Shown here in pieces: positions 41,836 through 49,505 of a DNA stretch of 64,000 nt (position 1 is its first letter; each line of letters opens with the position of its first letter). The DNA lies in assembly GCA_035545735.1 (NCBI GenBank), contig DASZXS010000005.1:1-64000 (forward strand), in the 5' to 3' direction. The translations under genes were made by a program, and so were the position numbers. The notes beneath the pieces were generated by a model. It had not been told where the DNA came from, did not search any database, and was given only the letters and a program-made list of their open reading frames with translations. This DNA is from JAJYKC01 sp035545735 (lineage in GTDB: Bacteria; Acidobacteriota; Terriglobia; Bryobacterales; Bryobacteraceae).

Positions 41836-42561
41836 ATGAGAACAGCAATTGTTACGGGCGGCGCAAAGGGAATCGGCAAAGCGATCTCCACGCGGCTGGC
41901 GCGGGACGGATTCGCGGTCGCAATCGCCGATGCGGATGAAAAAGCGGCGGCGGCAACCGCGGCCGAAATAGGAGAATCCGCTTTTGGCGCCGGCGTCGAT
42001 GTGAGCGATCCGTCCTCGGTGAAGCGGATGGTTTCTACGGTATTGGAGGAGAACGGATCGATCGATGTTTTGGTGAATAACGCAGGCATCGCCGGCATGT
42101 CGGTTCCGGTGTATGAATATCCGGAGGACGAGTGGCGGCGCGTTCTGTCGGTGGACCTGGACGGCGTGTTCTACTGCTGTAAGGCTGTGCTTCCGCACAT
42201 GCTGGCGAAGAACGCGGGCCGGATCGTCAATATCGCCTCCATTTCCGGGAAAGAAGGCAACCCCAATATGTCCGCCTACGCTTCCGCCAAGGCGGGCGTA
42301 ATCGGGTTCACCAAGGCGCTGGGAAAAGAAGTGGCGACCAAGGGCATCTACGTCAACTGCATCACCCCCGCCGTGATTGAGACGGAGATTCTGAAACAGG
42401 TGACGCCGGAAACCGTGAATTACATGGTTTCGAAGATCCCGATGGGACGGGTGGGTCAGCCGCGCGAAGTCGCCGCGCTGGTATCGTGGCTCGCTTCGGA
42501 GGAATGCAGCTTCACCACCGCGGCCGTCTTCGACCTGAGCGGCGGCCGCGCCACCTATTAG
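41836..42561 (+). CDS. SDR-family dehydrogenase, second in sugar cluster
   Basis: This is a 241-residue classical SDR. TGGAKGIGKAIS is the cofactor loop and IADADE the NAD-favouring acidic turn. NNAGIAG, IVNIASISGKEG with the catalytic Ser, YASAKAG with Tyr and Lys, and CITPAVIETEI complete the active-site set. It follows the dehydratase by six bases and is surely cotranscribed. In L-fucose/L-rhamnose oxidative pathways the dehydratase product, a 2-keto-3-deoxy acid, is oxidised by an SDR, which is the proposed role here. FabG-like 3-oxoacyl reduction is the less likely alternative. Confidence 0.88.
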   Translation: MRTAIVTGGAKGIGKAISTRLARDGFAVAIADADEKAAAATAAEIGESAFGAGVDVSDPSSVKRMVSTVLEENGSIDVLVNNAGIAGMSVPVYEYPEDEWRRVLSVDLDGVFYCCKAVLPHMLAKNAGRIVNIASISGKEGNPNMSAYASAKAGVIGFTKALGKEVATKGIYVNCITPAVIETEILKQVTPETVNYMVSKIPMGRVGQPREVAALVSWLASEECSFTTAAVFDLSGGRATY

Positions 42562-42694
42562 ACGGTACACTCGGGCCAGGAGACGTGGACGAGTTTCTTC
42601 ACAAGCGGGTGCGCGTGCAAGTGCCGCGAGATCGTGAAAAGGAAGCGAGAGAACTCCTTGCGGCGAGATCGGCGGAGCAAGCCGGCTCACGTGG

Positions 42695-43777
42695 TTAAAG
42701 CCCGGTGAGCCCCTGCGAACCAGCGTAGCCGGTCATTTCCAGATACCCCGAGCCGCGCCGGGAACCACCCACGTCCACGGCGCCCTCCCAATACACCGGC
42801 GTATAGCCGCCCTGCGGCGTTAACTCCTGTTGATCGAGCGGCGTCGTCACATCGAGCCGGAGCGAGAGCGACGGAACGGCGATCTTCCAGGCGAGTGGAT
42901 AGACGGCTCCGGTTTTTTCACTCTTCCAGGTCCTGCCGGGTTCCAGCGAAAAGTCTCCCTGGTCCAGGTGACGCGCAGCGCCGCGCGCATCGACAAATGT
43001 TCCCGCGGAGAACGGATCTATGGCGCCATCCTTCCGGCGCAGGCGAAAGAGCATCAGTTCGGTGTTATCGTCAAATTGCAGGCTGAACCAGTCCCATCCG
43101 GCTTGGCCGCGATCCAACTGGTGTGTGAAGAATTCGTGATCCATCCAGGCTGCGCCACGAACGGCGTAGCTCTTTCCTCCCACCTCAATGACCCCGTTCG
43201 TATCCAGACGAGTGAACGAAATGTAGTGGGAAGCATGCCCCTTGCCGGGCGCTTTTTGGCTCACGCCGCGCTTGCCGTGAATCACCGGCGGCTTCCGCGA
43301 TTCGATCCCGAGGTTAAACGAAAAATCCGCGTCGAAGGCCCGCAGGGACTGGACGGTCGAGAAACCGGCCGGAGGAGGGAGCGTCCAACGCGCGCTCCAA
43401 TTCCCGTTCCAGACCAGCGCATCCCGCAGCGCGGCGCCCGCGAATCCCGGGCCCGGCCGGTTCAACCGCGACGCGTGATAGAAGCGCTGTCCGGTGATGT
43501 CGCTCAGAGCGAGATGCGCAACATAGACGTCGTCGAGTTTCCAGGGAGAAAAGTCCGCCGGGTTGCGGACCAACGCCCGCCGGAAGAAAGTCAGCTCAAA
43601 CCCGAACCGGTGTCCGTCCGCCGCGCGGAGATTGCCCGTGTAGTACCACCACTCGGTCTGGAAGTCAGGGTGATTGAAGTGATCGCGCGGAAATTCGAAG
43701 GGATAGCCCGGCAGAGCGAGCCGGTAGGGCGCCGCCGCGCTCAGCAGTCCCGCCAAGAGTAAAAGGCTACTCTTCAT
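42695..43777 (-). CDS. CrtC/AttH lipocalin-like exported protein
   Basis: The 360-residue protein has a signal peptide (about 1-16) and two lipocalin-like beta domains. EWWYYTGNL near residue 42, the ELTFFRRAL strand and AAWMDHEFFTHQLDRGQAGWDWFSLQF near 210 are family hallmarks of hydroxyneurosporene synthase-like (CrtC) proteins. Hydration of carotenoids is one known activity, but the same fold is AttH in the attEFGH transport operon. Here it overlaps the 3' end of the FtsX permease gene by 11 bases, so the AttH-like role as periplasmic binding or release partner is favoured. There are no carotenoid genes nearby. Confidence 0.85.
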   Translation of the reverse strand: MKSSLLLLAGLLSAAAPYRLALPGYPFEFPRDHFNHPDFQTEWWYYTGNLRAADGHRFGFELTFFRRALVRNPADFSPWKLDDVYVAHLALSDITGQRFYHASRLNRPGPGFAGAALRDALVWNGNWSARWTLPPPAGFSTVQSLRAFDADFSFNLGIESRKPPVIHGKRGVSQKAPGKGHASHYISFTRLDTNGVIEVGGKSYAVRGAAWMDHEFFTHQLDRGQAGWDWFSLQFDDNTELMLFRLRRKDGAIDPFSAGTFVDARGAARHLDQGDFSLEPGRTWKSEKTGAVYPLAWKIAVPSLSLRLDVTTPLDQQELTPQGGYTPVYWEGAVDVGGSRRGSGYLEMTGYAGSQGLTGL

Positions 43778-46271
43778 GAATCACCTCGATCGGATTCAGC
43801 CGCATGGCTATGCGAGCGGGATAGAGGCCGGCGAGGAGGGTCGCGGCAAAGATTAACGCGAGGCCGCCAGAGAGCAAAGCGGCCGGCCAGTGAAATTGAA
43901 TTGTCCACCCGAAGGATTGGCGGTTGATGACGTAAATCAGAATCAACGAGAGAGCGACGCCCAGGCATAACCCCGCCAGGTTCGCGAACAGCCCCAGCAG
44001 GCCGGCCTCGAACAGGATTAAACGCCTCGCCTGCGTTCCGGACGCGCCGAGAAACCGGAGCAGGCCAAGCTCCCGGCGGCGGTCGATCACCAGCGCGAGC
44101 AGCGCTCCGGCGATCCCCATCACGGCGACGACAATCGCAACGCCCTCCAGCGCGTAGGTGATGGCGAATGTGCGGTCGAAGATTCGAATCGCATCCTCGC
44201 GCAGCGTGCGGTTCGAGAAGACCATCACTTGCCGGCCGGCGCAGGCGCGCTCCACGGCGGCGCGCCCGCGGTCGAGCGAAACGCCCGGCTTCAAATACAC
44301 AGCGACGTTGGAGGGCGCGGGATCGGGCAGGTAGCGCAGCATGGTCTGCCGGTCGACGACGATGAAGCCCCGCTCGCTCGAATAGTCGTAGTAGATGCCC
44401 AGCACCTCAAACCGGGCCGTCCGTCCCGCGAGAGAAAGGCTAAGCGCATCTCCGGCACGCACGTGATGTTTATTGGCGAAGGGCTCGCTCACCACGGCGA
44501 AGTCGCCCTGCCGCATGCGGGCATAGATCGCCTTTCGATCCGCTGCGCCTAGAAATTGCACCTTTCCGAAGCGCGATGAGATCGTGGTGTCACCGCCGGC
44601 GAACGTCGCGGGCAGGCCCTGGTAGCTGATCGGATACGCGCGAAAGCGATCTACGGCTTCCACTTCCGGGAGCGCGGCAATGCGATCCGGGATAGCGGCG
44701 GAAAGCGTCGGATGCCGGTCGGCGGCGGCGGTGAGAGCGGGACGCAAATAAAGGTCGGCCTGGAGCTGGTTCTCCATCCACAGCGCGACTGTCTGCCGGA
44801 AGCTTCCCACCATGATCCCCACGGCGATCACCATGGCGATCGCCGTAGCGAGCGCCGCGGTGAGAACGGATGTGCGCCGCAACGACGAGAGCAGACCACG
44901 ACCGGCAAGCATGGCCTCGGGTCCGGCGATGCGGGCCATCCAGCGCCCGGAACGCGCGGTGAGGAGCGTCACCATCGCCGGAATCGCCAGCGCCATCGCA
45001 CCGATCAGCAACAGCGCGCCAAGGTATCCGAAGAAAGGCTTACCGGCGACGGGCGGCATCAGACACGCCAGGTATGCGGCAACCCCTAAGGCGCCCGCCC
45101 ACAGAAGATTACGCAGCCAATGCACCCGCGCTTGATAATCCACGCGGCCGCGCGCCATCGCTTCGACGGGCGCCACGTGAGCCGCTTCCCAAGCCGGCAA
45201 CCACGCCGCGGCGATCGAGATTGCGATCCCGACCGCCAGCCCGAAGACCAGCACGTTCGCGCTCAGCATCACCGGCGCGGGTGTACTGCTCACATAGAGC
45301 GACTGCACCGTGGCGCCGACCAGGCGGACCGCACCCTGCGCCATCAGCCGTCCGAGAGCAGTGCCCAGGAGACTCCCGCAGAGTCCGAAAACGGCGGCCT
45401 CCCCAAGGAACGCGCCCAATACCGCGGCACGGCCGGCGCCCACCGCCCGCACGATGCCGATTTCGGCCCGGCGGCGAACCACCGAAACGGAAATGGTGTT
45501 GTAGATCAGGAACGCGCCCACCACCAGCGCGATATAGCTCAACACTCGCAGATTCCATCGGAAGGCTTCCAGCATGCGGCGGTTCTCCCGCGTGCGCGCG
45601 CCTTGTGGCTCGAGTGTCAGTCCGGAAGGAATGGCGCGGCGCAGAAACGCTTCCCAGGCATTGAGGCTGCGGGTTCGCGGCACGCGGACAAGGATGCGAT
45701 CCAGGAGGCCGTGCCGGCCGAGCAACCGGTCCGCGGTGGATAGATCGACAACGGCCGCCTCTCCCCGCTGTTCCGAGAGCACTCCCGCAACAGTGAAGCC
45801 GACCACCCGGTCGTCCACGAGAAGAGAGATCCGTTCGCCCTTGCGGCGATGAAAGGCTCGCCCCAGCCAAATGGCATCGCCATCCTCCAGGGACGTGAGG
45901 CCGAGGCTGCCGGACGGCGAAGATCCCGGAGCGCTGGCCACCATGTCCACTCCCAGGAACGGGACAACACGGCCCGACTCCGGCACTTCCGCGAAACTCT
46001 CCATGCGCGGCCGGACTTCCAGGGGCTCCGGGAGACGCAGCAGCGAGGCGGCAACCTCGCCGGGCACTCCACCGGGAGCGCTGATTTCAAAATCCGCATC
46101 GCCAGTCAGGCTTTCTACCGAGGACCGGAAGGACCCGGCAGCGGCGTCACCGGCCATTTCGATGGCGAGCACCACCGCGACGCCGAGTGCGATGGCGAGC
46201 GTGGTGAGCGCCGCGCGGACCGGGTCGCGCAGCAGGGGCCGCAGAATCAGCCGGAAAAACAGCCTCCCCAT
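43767..46271 (-). CDS. FtsX-family ABC transporter permease, two-domain
   Basis: The 834-residue protein has the architecture of a fused MacB/LolC-E type permease. There is an N-terminal helix and a periplasmic domain, then three helices (about 270-420), a second helix-plus-periplasmic domain (about 480-700) and three final helices. MRLNPIEVIHEE at the C-terminus matches the usual FtsX end. Start ATG 46271 shares one base with the ATPase stop (TAATG). Such systems move lipoproteins, lipids or peptides out of the inner membrane using force on the periplasmic domains. With the CrtC/AttH protein downstream it resembles the attEFGH system, with the two permeases fused. Confidence 0.9.
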   Translation of the reverse strand: MGRLFFRLILRPLLRDPVRAALTTLAIALGVAVVLAIEMAGDAAAGSFRSSVESLTGDADFEISAPGGVPGEVAASLLRLPEPLEVRPRMESFAEVPESGRVVPFLGVDMVASAPGSSPSGSLGLTSLEDGDAIWLGRAFHRRKGERISLLVDDRVVGFTVAGVLSEQRGEAAVVDLSTADRLLGRHGLLDRILVRVPRTRSLNAWEAFLRRAIPSGLTLEPQGARTRENRRMLEAFRWNLRVLSYIALVVGAFLIYNTISVSVVRRRAEIGIVRAVGAGRAAVLGAFLGEAAVFGLCGSLLGTALGRLMAQGAVRLVGATVQSLYVSSTPAPVMLSANVLVFGLAVGIAISIAAAWLPAWEAAHVAPVEAMARGRVDYQARVHWLRNLLWAGALGVAAYLACLMPPVAGKPFFGYLGALLLIGAMALAIPAMVTLLTARSGRWMARIAGPEAMLAGRGLLSSLRRTSVLTAALATAIAMVIAVGIMVGSFRQTVALWMENQLQADLYLRPALTAAADRHPTLSAAIPDRIAALPEVEAVDRFRAYPISYQGLPATFAGGDTTISSRFGKVQFLGAADRKAIYARMRQGDFAVVSEPFANKHHVRAGDALSLSLAGRTARFEVLGIYYDYSSERGFIVVDRQTMLRYLPDPAPSNVAVYLKPGVSLDRGRAAVERACAGRQVMVFSNRTLREDAIRIFDRTFAITYALEGVAIVVAVMGIAGALLALVIDRRRELGLLRFLGASGTQARRLILFEAGLLGLFANLAGLCLGVALSLILIYVINRQSFGWTIQFHWPAALLSGGLALIFAATLLAGLYPARIAMRLNPIEVIHEE

Positions 46272-46930
46272 TACGGCTCGGTCCGCCCGTCGCGCATGCG
46301 CACTATTTTGCCCGCGGCTGCCGCGGCCTCCGCGCTGTGGGTGGCCATGAGTACCGAGGTGTCTCCGCACTCGACGATGCGCTGAAGCAGACGGAGAATC
46401 GAAGTGCTTGTGGCGGTATCGAGGTTGCCGGTCGGTTCATCCGCCAGCAGCAGGCGCGGGTTGTGGACCAGGGCTCGCGCAATGGCTACACGCTGCATCT
46501 CGCCGCCGGACATCTGGTGCGGCAGGCGGGCGTGCAGGGCGTCCATCTCCACCCAGCGCAAACGGTCCATGGCGATGCGTCGCGCGCCGGATACGCCGGC
46601 CAGCAGCAGAGGCAGCTCGACATTTTCAACGGCGCTCAGGGACGCAAGAAGCTGAAAGGATTGAAAAACGAAGCCGATTTTCTTCCGGCGCAGGCGAGTG
46701 AGCGCTCCATCGCCGGCCAGACGCGTCGACTCGCCGTCGATGCGCACATCCCCGGCCGTAGGGAAATCCATCGCGCCCGCCAGGTTCAATAAAGTCGATT
46801 TTCCGCAGCCGCTCCGGCCGACGATCGCGACAAACTCGCCGGGCTCAACGCGCAAAGAGACGTCGCGAAGGGCCTGGACGCGAACGCTATCGGTCAGATA
46901 TTCCTTACTTACGGCGTCAAGTTCGAGCAC
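46271..46930 (-). CDS. ABC transporter ATPase, LolD/MacB/AttE-like
   Basis: The 219-residue ATPase has Walker A GRSGCGKST, the signature MSGGEMQRVAIARAL, Walker B LLLADEPTGNLD and a VLMATHS switch. FQLLASLSAVENVELPL is the Q-loop/coupling stretch of the LolD subgroup. GTG 46930, read as MLELDAVSKEY, is preferred for its spacing from GGAAAG; GTG 46936 and TTG 46969 are also open. The three-gene set ATPase-permease-AttH is overlapping throughout. A long imperfect inverted repeat precedes the gene and may affect its leader. Confidence 0.92.
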   Translation of the reverse strand: MLELDAVSKEYLTDSVRVQALRDVSLRVEPGEFVAIVGRSGCGKSTLLNLAGAMDFPTAGDVRIDGESTRLAGDGALTRLRRKKIGFVFQSFQLLASLSAVENVELPLLLAGVSGARRIAMDRLRWVEMDALHARLPHQMSGGEMQRVAIARALVHNPRLLLADEPTGNLDTATSTSILRLLQRIVECGDTSVLMATHSAEAAAAAGKIVRMRDGRTEP

Positions 46931-46955
46931 AGCCACTCTCTTTCCAGGATAGGGG

Positions 46956-47010
46956 GTCAGGACGGGCAACCCCGGGCCGCGCGGACGGCAAAGACAATGC
47001 CGGTCCTGAC
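46956..47010 (-). promoter_or_regulatory. Thirteen-base inverted repeat in the leader of the ABC operon
   Basis: GTCAGGACGGGCA (46956-46968) and TGCCGGTCCTGAC (46998-47010) pair at 12 of 13 positions around a 29-base GC-rich loop. It lies 26-80 bases upstream of the ATPase start on the minus strand. Nothing transcribed from the plus strand precedes it, so a leader structure or operator is more likely than a terminator. Confidence 0.45.
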
Positions 47011-47055
47011 TCTAAGGGTTTTCTTTTACAAAGAATCCCGTATTTTTGGCCAATT

Positions 47056-47075
47056 AGCCCATTTTAATGTGGGCT
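47056..47075. other. AGCCCA/TGGGCT dyad in the intergenic region
   Basis: AGCCCA (47056-47061) and TGGGCT (47070-47075) surround an eight-base AT-rich loop, 80 bases upstream of the lysine-rich small gene. It may be a regulator site or part of the promoter region. The rest of 46931-47154 has no identifiable gene. Confidence 0.3.
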
Positions 47076-47154
47076 TAACGGTCCGTTCATCGAAAGTCGA
47101 CGAAAATGAAATTGCACGCAAAGAAGGCGTGTGACGGTTAAGGAGATCTAACTC

Positions 47155-47334
47155 ATGCGGAAACTAACATCTCTGATGCTGGGGTTGTCCCTGGCTTGTG
47201 GCGTTGCGTCGGTTTTTGCGCAAGACGCACCGAAGGACGACAGCGCCAAAACCGAAAAGACGAAAAAGAAAAAGCACAAGAAATCGAAGAAGGACGATAC
47301 GAAAAAGGACGACACCGCCGCGCCGCAGCAATAG
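47155..47334 (+). CDS. Small exported lysine-rich protein, 59 residues
   Basis: ATG 47155 is preceded by AGGAG (47141-47145) with nine bases between. The 59-residue product starts with a clear signal peptide, MRKLTSLMLGLSLACGVASVFA, cut after VFA. The 37 residues left hold 13 lysines and 7 aspartates in KTKKKKHKKSKKDD-like runs, with no hydrophobic core, so it is almost certainly disordered. Highly basic exported tails can bind nucleic acid, teichoic-like polymers, LPS or metal-chelating phosphates. A strong terminator follows the stop, indicating a monocistronic, possibly highly expressed gene. I do not know a function. Similar short lysine-rich secreted proteins seem common in Acidobacteriota. 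Confidence 0.7.
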   Translation: MRKLTSLMLGLSLACGVASVFAQDAPKDDSAKTEKTKKKKHKKSKKDDTKKDDTAAPQQ

Positions 47335-47355
47335 CAGCGTCTCCGCGATGGAGCA

Positions 47356-47395
47356 AGAGGGCGTGGGAAAAACACTTCTCGCGCCCTTTTTCTTT
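47356..47395 (+). terminator. Intrinsic terminator of the lysine-rich gene
   Basis: AGGGCG (47358-47363) pairs with CGCCCT (47382-47387), extendable by a wobble and a G-C pair, and leads into TTTTTCTTT (47387-47395). It follows the stop codon by 24 bases and lies at the stop of the convergent gene. Confidence 0.65.
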
Positions 47396-47817
47396 CAGAG
47401 ATGCATCGCGTTTTTGAGTTTCTTGGCCAGGGATCGCGCGATTTCGCTGGTGCTGTTTTTCCTTAAGCCGGCGAACCAGATATCGCGGTCCCCGGTGGAT
47501 CCCGACCACAGCACTGTCCGCCGCCCGTCATCCATAAGGTTTAACGTGGTGGTGTGGACGTCTTCCGGATTGATCCTGGTTTCAACCAGAACTCCGTCCG
47601 CATCCTTTTCCTGGAACACGACATGAACGGTTTTGGGAAACAACTTCGCAATTTCGTCGCGCAGCGCCCCATCGAGATTCCCAGGCATCTTATCGACGTA
47701 AATCTTTCTTACATCGGAGAGCCGGGTTACCGTTTGCGGCACAACGGGGAACGCGGAAAATAGGAGCGTCAGTACGGCGCACAGGGCCGGACGGACGTTG
47801 AATTGAGCCTGCGTCAT
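47395..47817 (-). CDS. Exported hypothetical protein, Acidobacteriota-type alpha/beta fold
   Basis: The 140-residue protein starts at ATG 47817, and the longer frame upstream overlaps murJ. Residues 1-30 form a signal peptide ending PVVPQ. The body begins VRKIYVDKMPGNLDGALRDEIAKLFPKTVHVVFQEKDADGVLVE, an arrangement of one strand, one helix and paired strands that recurs in small exported proteins of this phylum. It ends with a basic helix ARSLAKKLKNAM. It resembles outer-membrane-associated LptE-like or GNA1162-like folds only in outline. It is 41 bases downstream of murJ and may be cotranscribed. Function unknown. Confidence 0.65.
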   Translation of the reverse strand: MTQAQFNVRPALCAVLTLLFSAFPVVPQTVTRLSDVRKIYVDKMPGNLDGALRDEIAKLFPKTVHVVFQEKDADGVLVETRINPEDVHTTTLNLMDDGRRTVLWSGSTGDRDIWFAGLRKNSTSEIARSLAKKLKNAMHL

Positions 47818-47858
47818 ATACTTCGTCCTGTCATTGTAGCGATCCTGCGTTCCGCAAG

Positions 47859-49451
47859 TTATTTCCTTCGCAAAGAAGCCGCTCGCCGTATCAATCCGGC
47901 GCACTCCTCGACGCGCAGGAGATAGGCCGTCCCCACATAGACCCCTCCATAGGGCAGCAGAAGGGCGGCGGCCCCCAGGATAGGCCCAGCGCCGTGCAAA
48001 AGAAACACTTTCAGCGCCCACGCCGTGGCGGCTGCCGCAGCGGCAGCCCCCCATAGTTTTGCCTGGAGACGGCCCGGCAGCCCCGTGCGGCCTATTCTTC
48101 GGTTGAGGCTCGATCGCAAGAGCGCGAATTCGATCCAGCCGGCGACGCCGGCGGAGGCGGTGAGTCCCGCCGCCCCCCAACGCCCATCCAGTCCGAGCAA
48201 TCGGGGAAGCGGAATGGAACAAAGATAGCCCAGTCCAATGGTCAGAGAAACCCGCACAATAGCGAATCGGAGCGGAGTTCGCGTATCTCGCAAGGCGTAA
48301 TAGGTTGAGGAATAGAGCCTGCCCAACGTCGATGCAAGCAATCCTACCGATGAACCCGCCAGGATTCCCCAGACGTAGGTTGAATCGGCGTGCTTGAACC
48401 GTCCGGTTTGAAAAAGAGCCGCTGTGATCGCATCTCCCAGCGCCAAAAAAGCCACGGACGACGGAACGATGAAGAACGCGATTTGCCGGAGCCCCGCGTT
48501 CAACCGCTGGCGCAGATATCCGGAGATCTCCGCGGTGTCGCCGAGCGCGCTGGACATGGCGGGCAACTCGGCGGCGGACACCGACATTCCAAACAGGCTA
48601 ACCGGCAAAGTATAAATGGTCTGCGCGTTGGTCAGCGCCGCCACCGCGCCGGTACCCAGCAGACTGGCAAGCACCTGGTCTACATAAGCGCTGATTTGCA
48701 CGACCCCTCGACTGAAGAATACCGGGACAAAATTCCGCACCGTCTCGCGCACATGTGCGGACCGCACATCCAGCCGGGGTTTCAGACGCCCGGCAAAGCG
48801 CACCACCGCTGGAATCTGGACTCCGAACTGCAAAGCGCTTCCCGCCACCGAACCCCACGCAAGCGCAATCGCGAGCGAAGGCGCCTGCCCGCGCCCGCCG
48901 AAGCCGATCAGCGTTGCGATCATCGCCGCGTTCCATATCACCGGCGCGGCGTAGGAGAGGAAGAATTTGTGATGGCTGTTCAGGATTCCCAGGCACCAGG
49001 CGGAAAGAACCAGCAGCCCCGCTCCGGGGAAGAGAATTTCCACCAGGCGAATGGTCAGCTCCCGCTTCGAGCCATGAAATCCCGGAGCGATGGCGTCGAT
49101 CAAGTAGGGAGTTGCCAGCACTCCCAGCAACACAAGAACAGACGCGGTGAGGGCCAGGATTGCGAATACGGCGCCCGCCGTATGGGTGGCCTCTTCCTCG
49201 TCGCCTTCGGCCAGCAGTTTTGCATACACCGGGATAAACGAAGCCGACAACACGCCTTCGCCAAAAAGATTTTGCAGGAAGTTGGGAACTTTGAAGGCGG
49301 CGTTAAAGGCGTCGGCTTCGTCGGACTGCCCGAAATAATGATTGAAAATGCGCTGGCGCACCAAGCCGATTAAACGGCTCAGTAGAATGCCCGCCGCAAC
49401 CAGGAACGCGTGCCGCCCGTCGTGTTGGCGCTTCCGCGCTCCCTTCGACAT
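47859..49451 (-). CDS. murJ: Lipid II flippase MurJ
   Basis: MurJ moves the peptidoglycan precursor lipid II across the inner membrane. The 530-residue membrane protein has the MOP-superfamily pattern of fourteen helices. Diagnostic stretches are the N-terminal VAAGILLSRLIGLVRQRIFNHYFG, DAFNAAFKVPNFLQNLFGEGVLSASFIPVY and TLPVSLFGMSVSAAELPAMS. The essential arginine of SRLIGLVR and the acidic residue of the second motif are present. The gene is upstream of an exported unknown and convergent with nothing. No other peptidoglycan genes are nearby. Confidence 0.94.
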   Translation of the reverse strand: MSKGARKRQHDGRHAFLVAAGILLSRLIGLVRQRIFNHYFGQSDEADAFNAAFKVPNFLQNLFGEGVLSASFIPVYAKLLAEGDEEEATHTAGAVFAILALTASVLVLLGVLATPYLIDAIAPGFHGSKRELTIRLVEILFPGAGLLVLSAWCLGILNSHHKFFLSYAAPVIWNAAMIATLIGFGGRGQAPSLAIALAWGSVAGSALQFGVQIPAVVRFAGRLKPRLDVRSAHVRETVRNFVPVFFSRGVVQISAYVDQVLASLLGTGAVAALTNAQTIYTLPVSLFGMSVSAAELPAMSSALGDTAEISGYLRQRLNAGLRQIAFFIVPSSVAFLALGDAITAALFQTGRFKHADSTYVWGILAGSSVGLLASTLGRLYSSTYYALRDTRTPLRFAIVRVSLTIGLGYLCSIPLPRLLGLDGRWGAAGLTASAGVAGWIEFALLRSSLNRRIGRTGLPGRLQAKLWGAAAAAAATAWALKVFLLHGAGPILGAAALLLPYGGVYVGTAYLLRVEECAGLIRRAASLRRK

Positions 49452-49505
49452 TGTCAGTCACGTCAATTGTCGCGTGGCGGAGTTGCCGAAGACAACTTCT
49501 CGAAG

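Noticed and set aside
41059..42690. Long open frame of 543 codons on the minus strand across the enolase-like and SDR genes
   Set aside because: Both genes on the plus strand have full catalytic motifs; the antisense frame is a high-GC shadow with low-complexity composition.
42585..42698. 38-codon mini open frame after the second SDR
   Set aside because: AGGAG lies only two bases from the GTG, composition is Arg/Glu-rich out-of-frame type and no conservation can be judged.
42695..43777. Carotenoid hydratase CrtC
   Set aside because: No carotenoid genes are present and it overlaps an ABC permease, so AttH-like transport is favoured.
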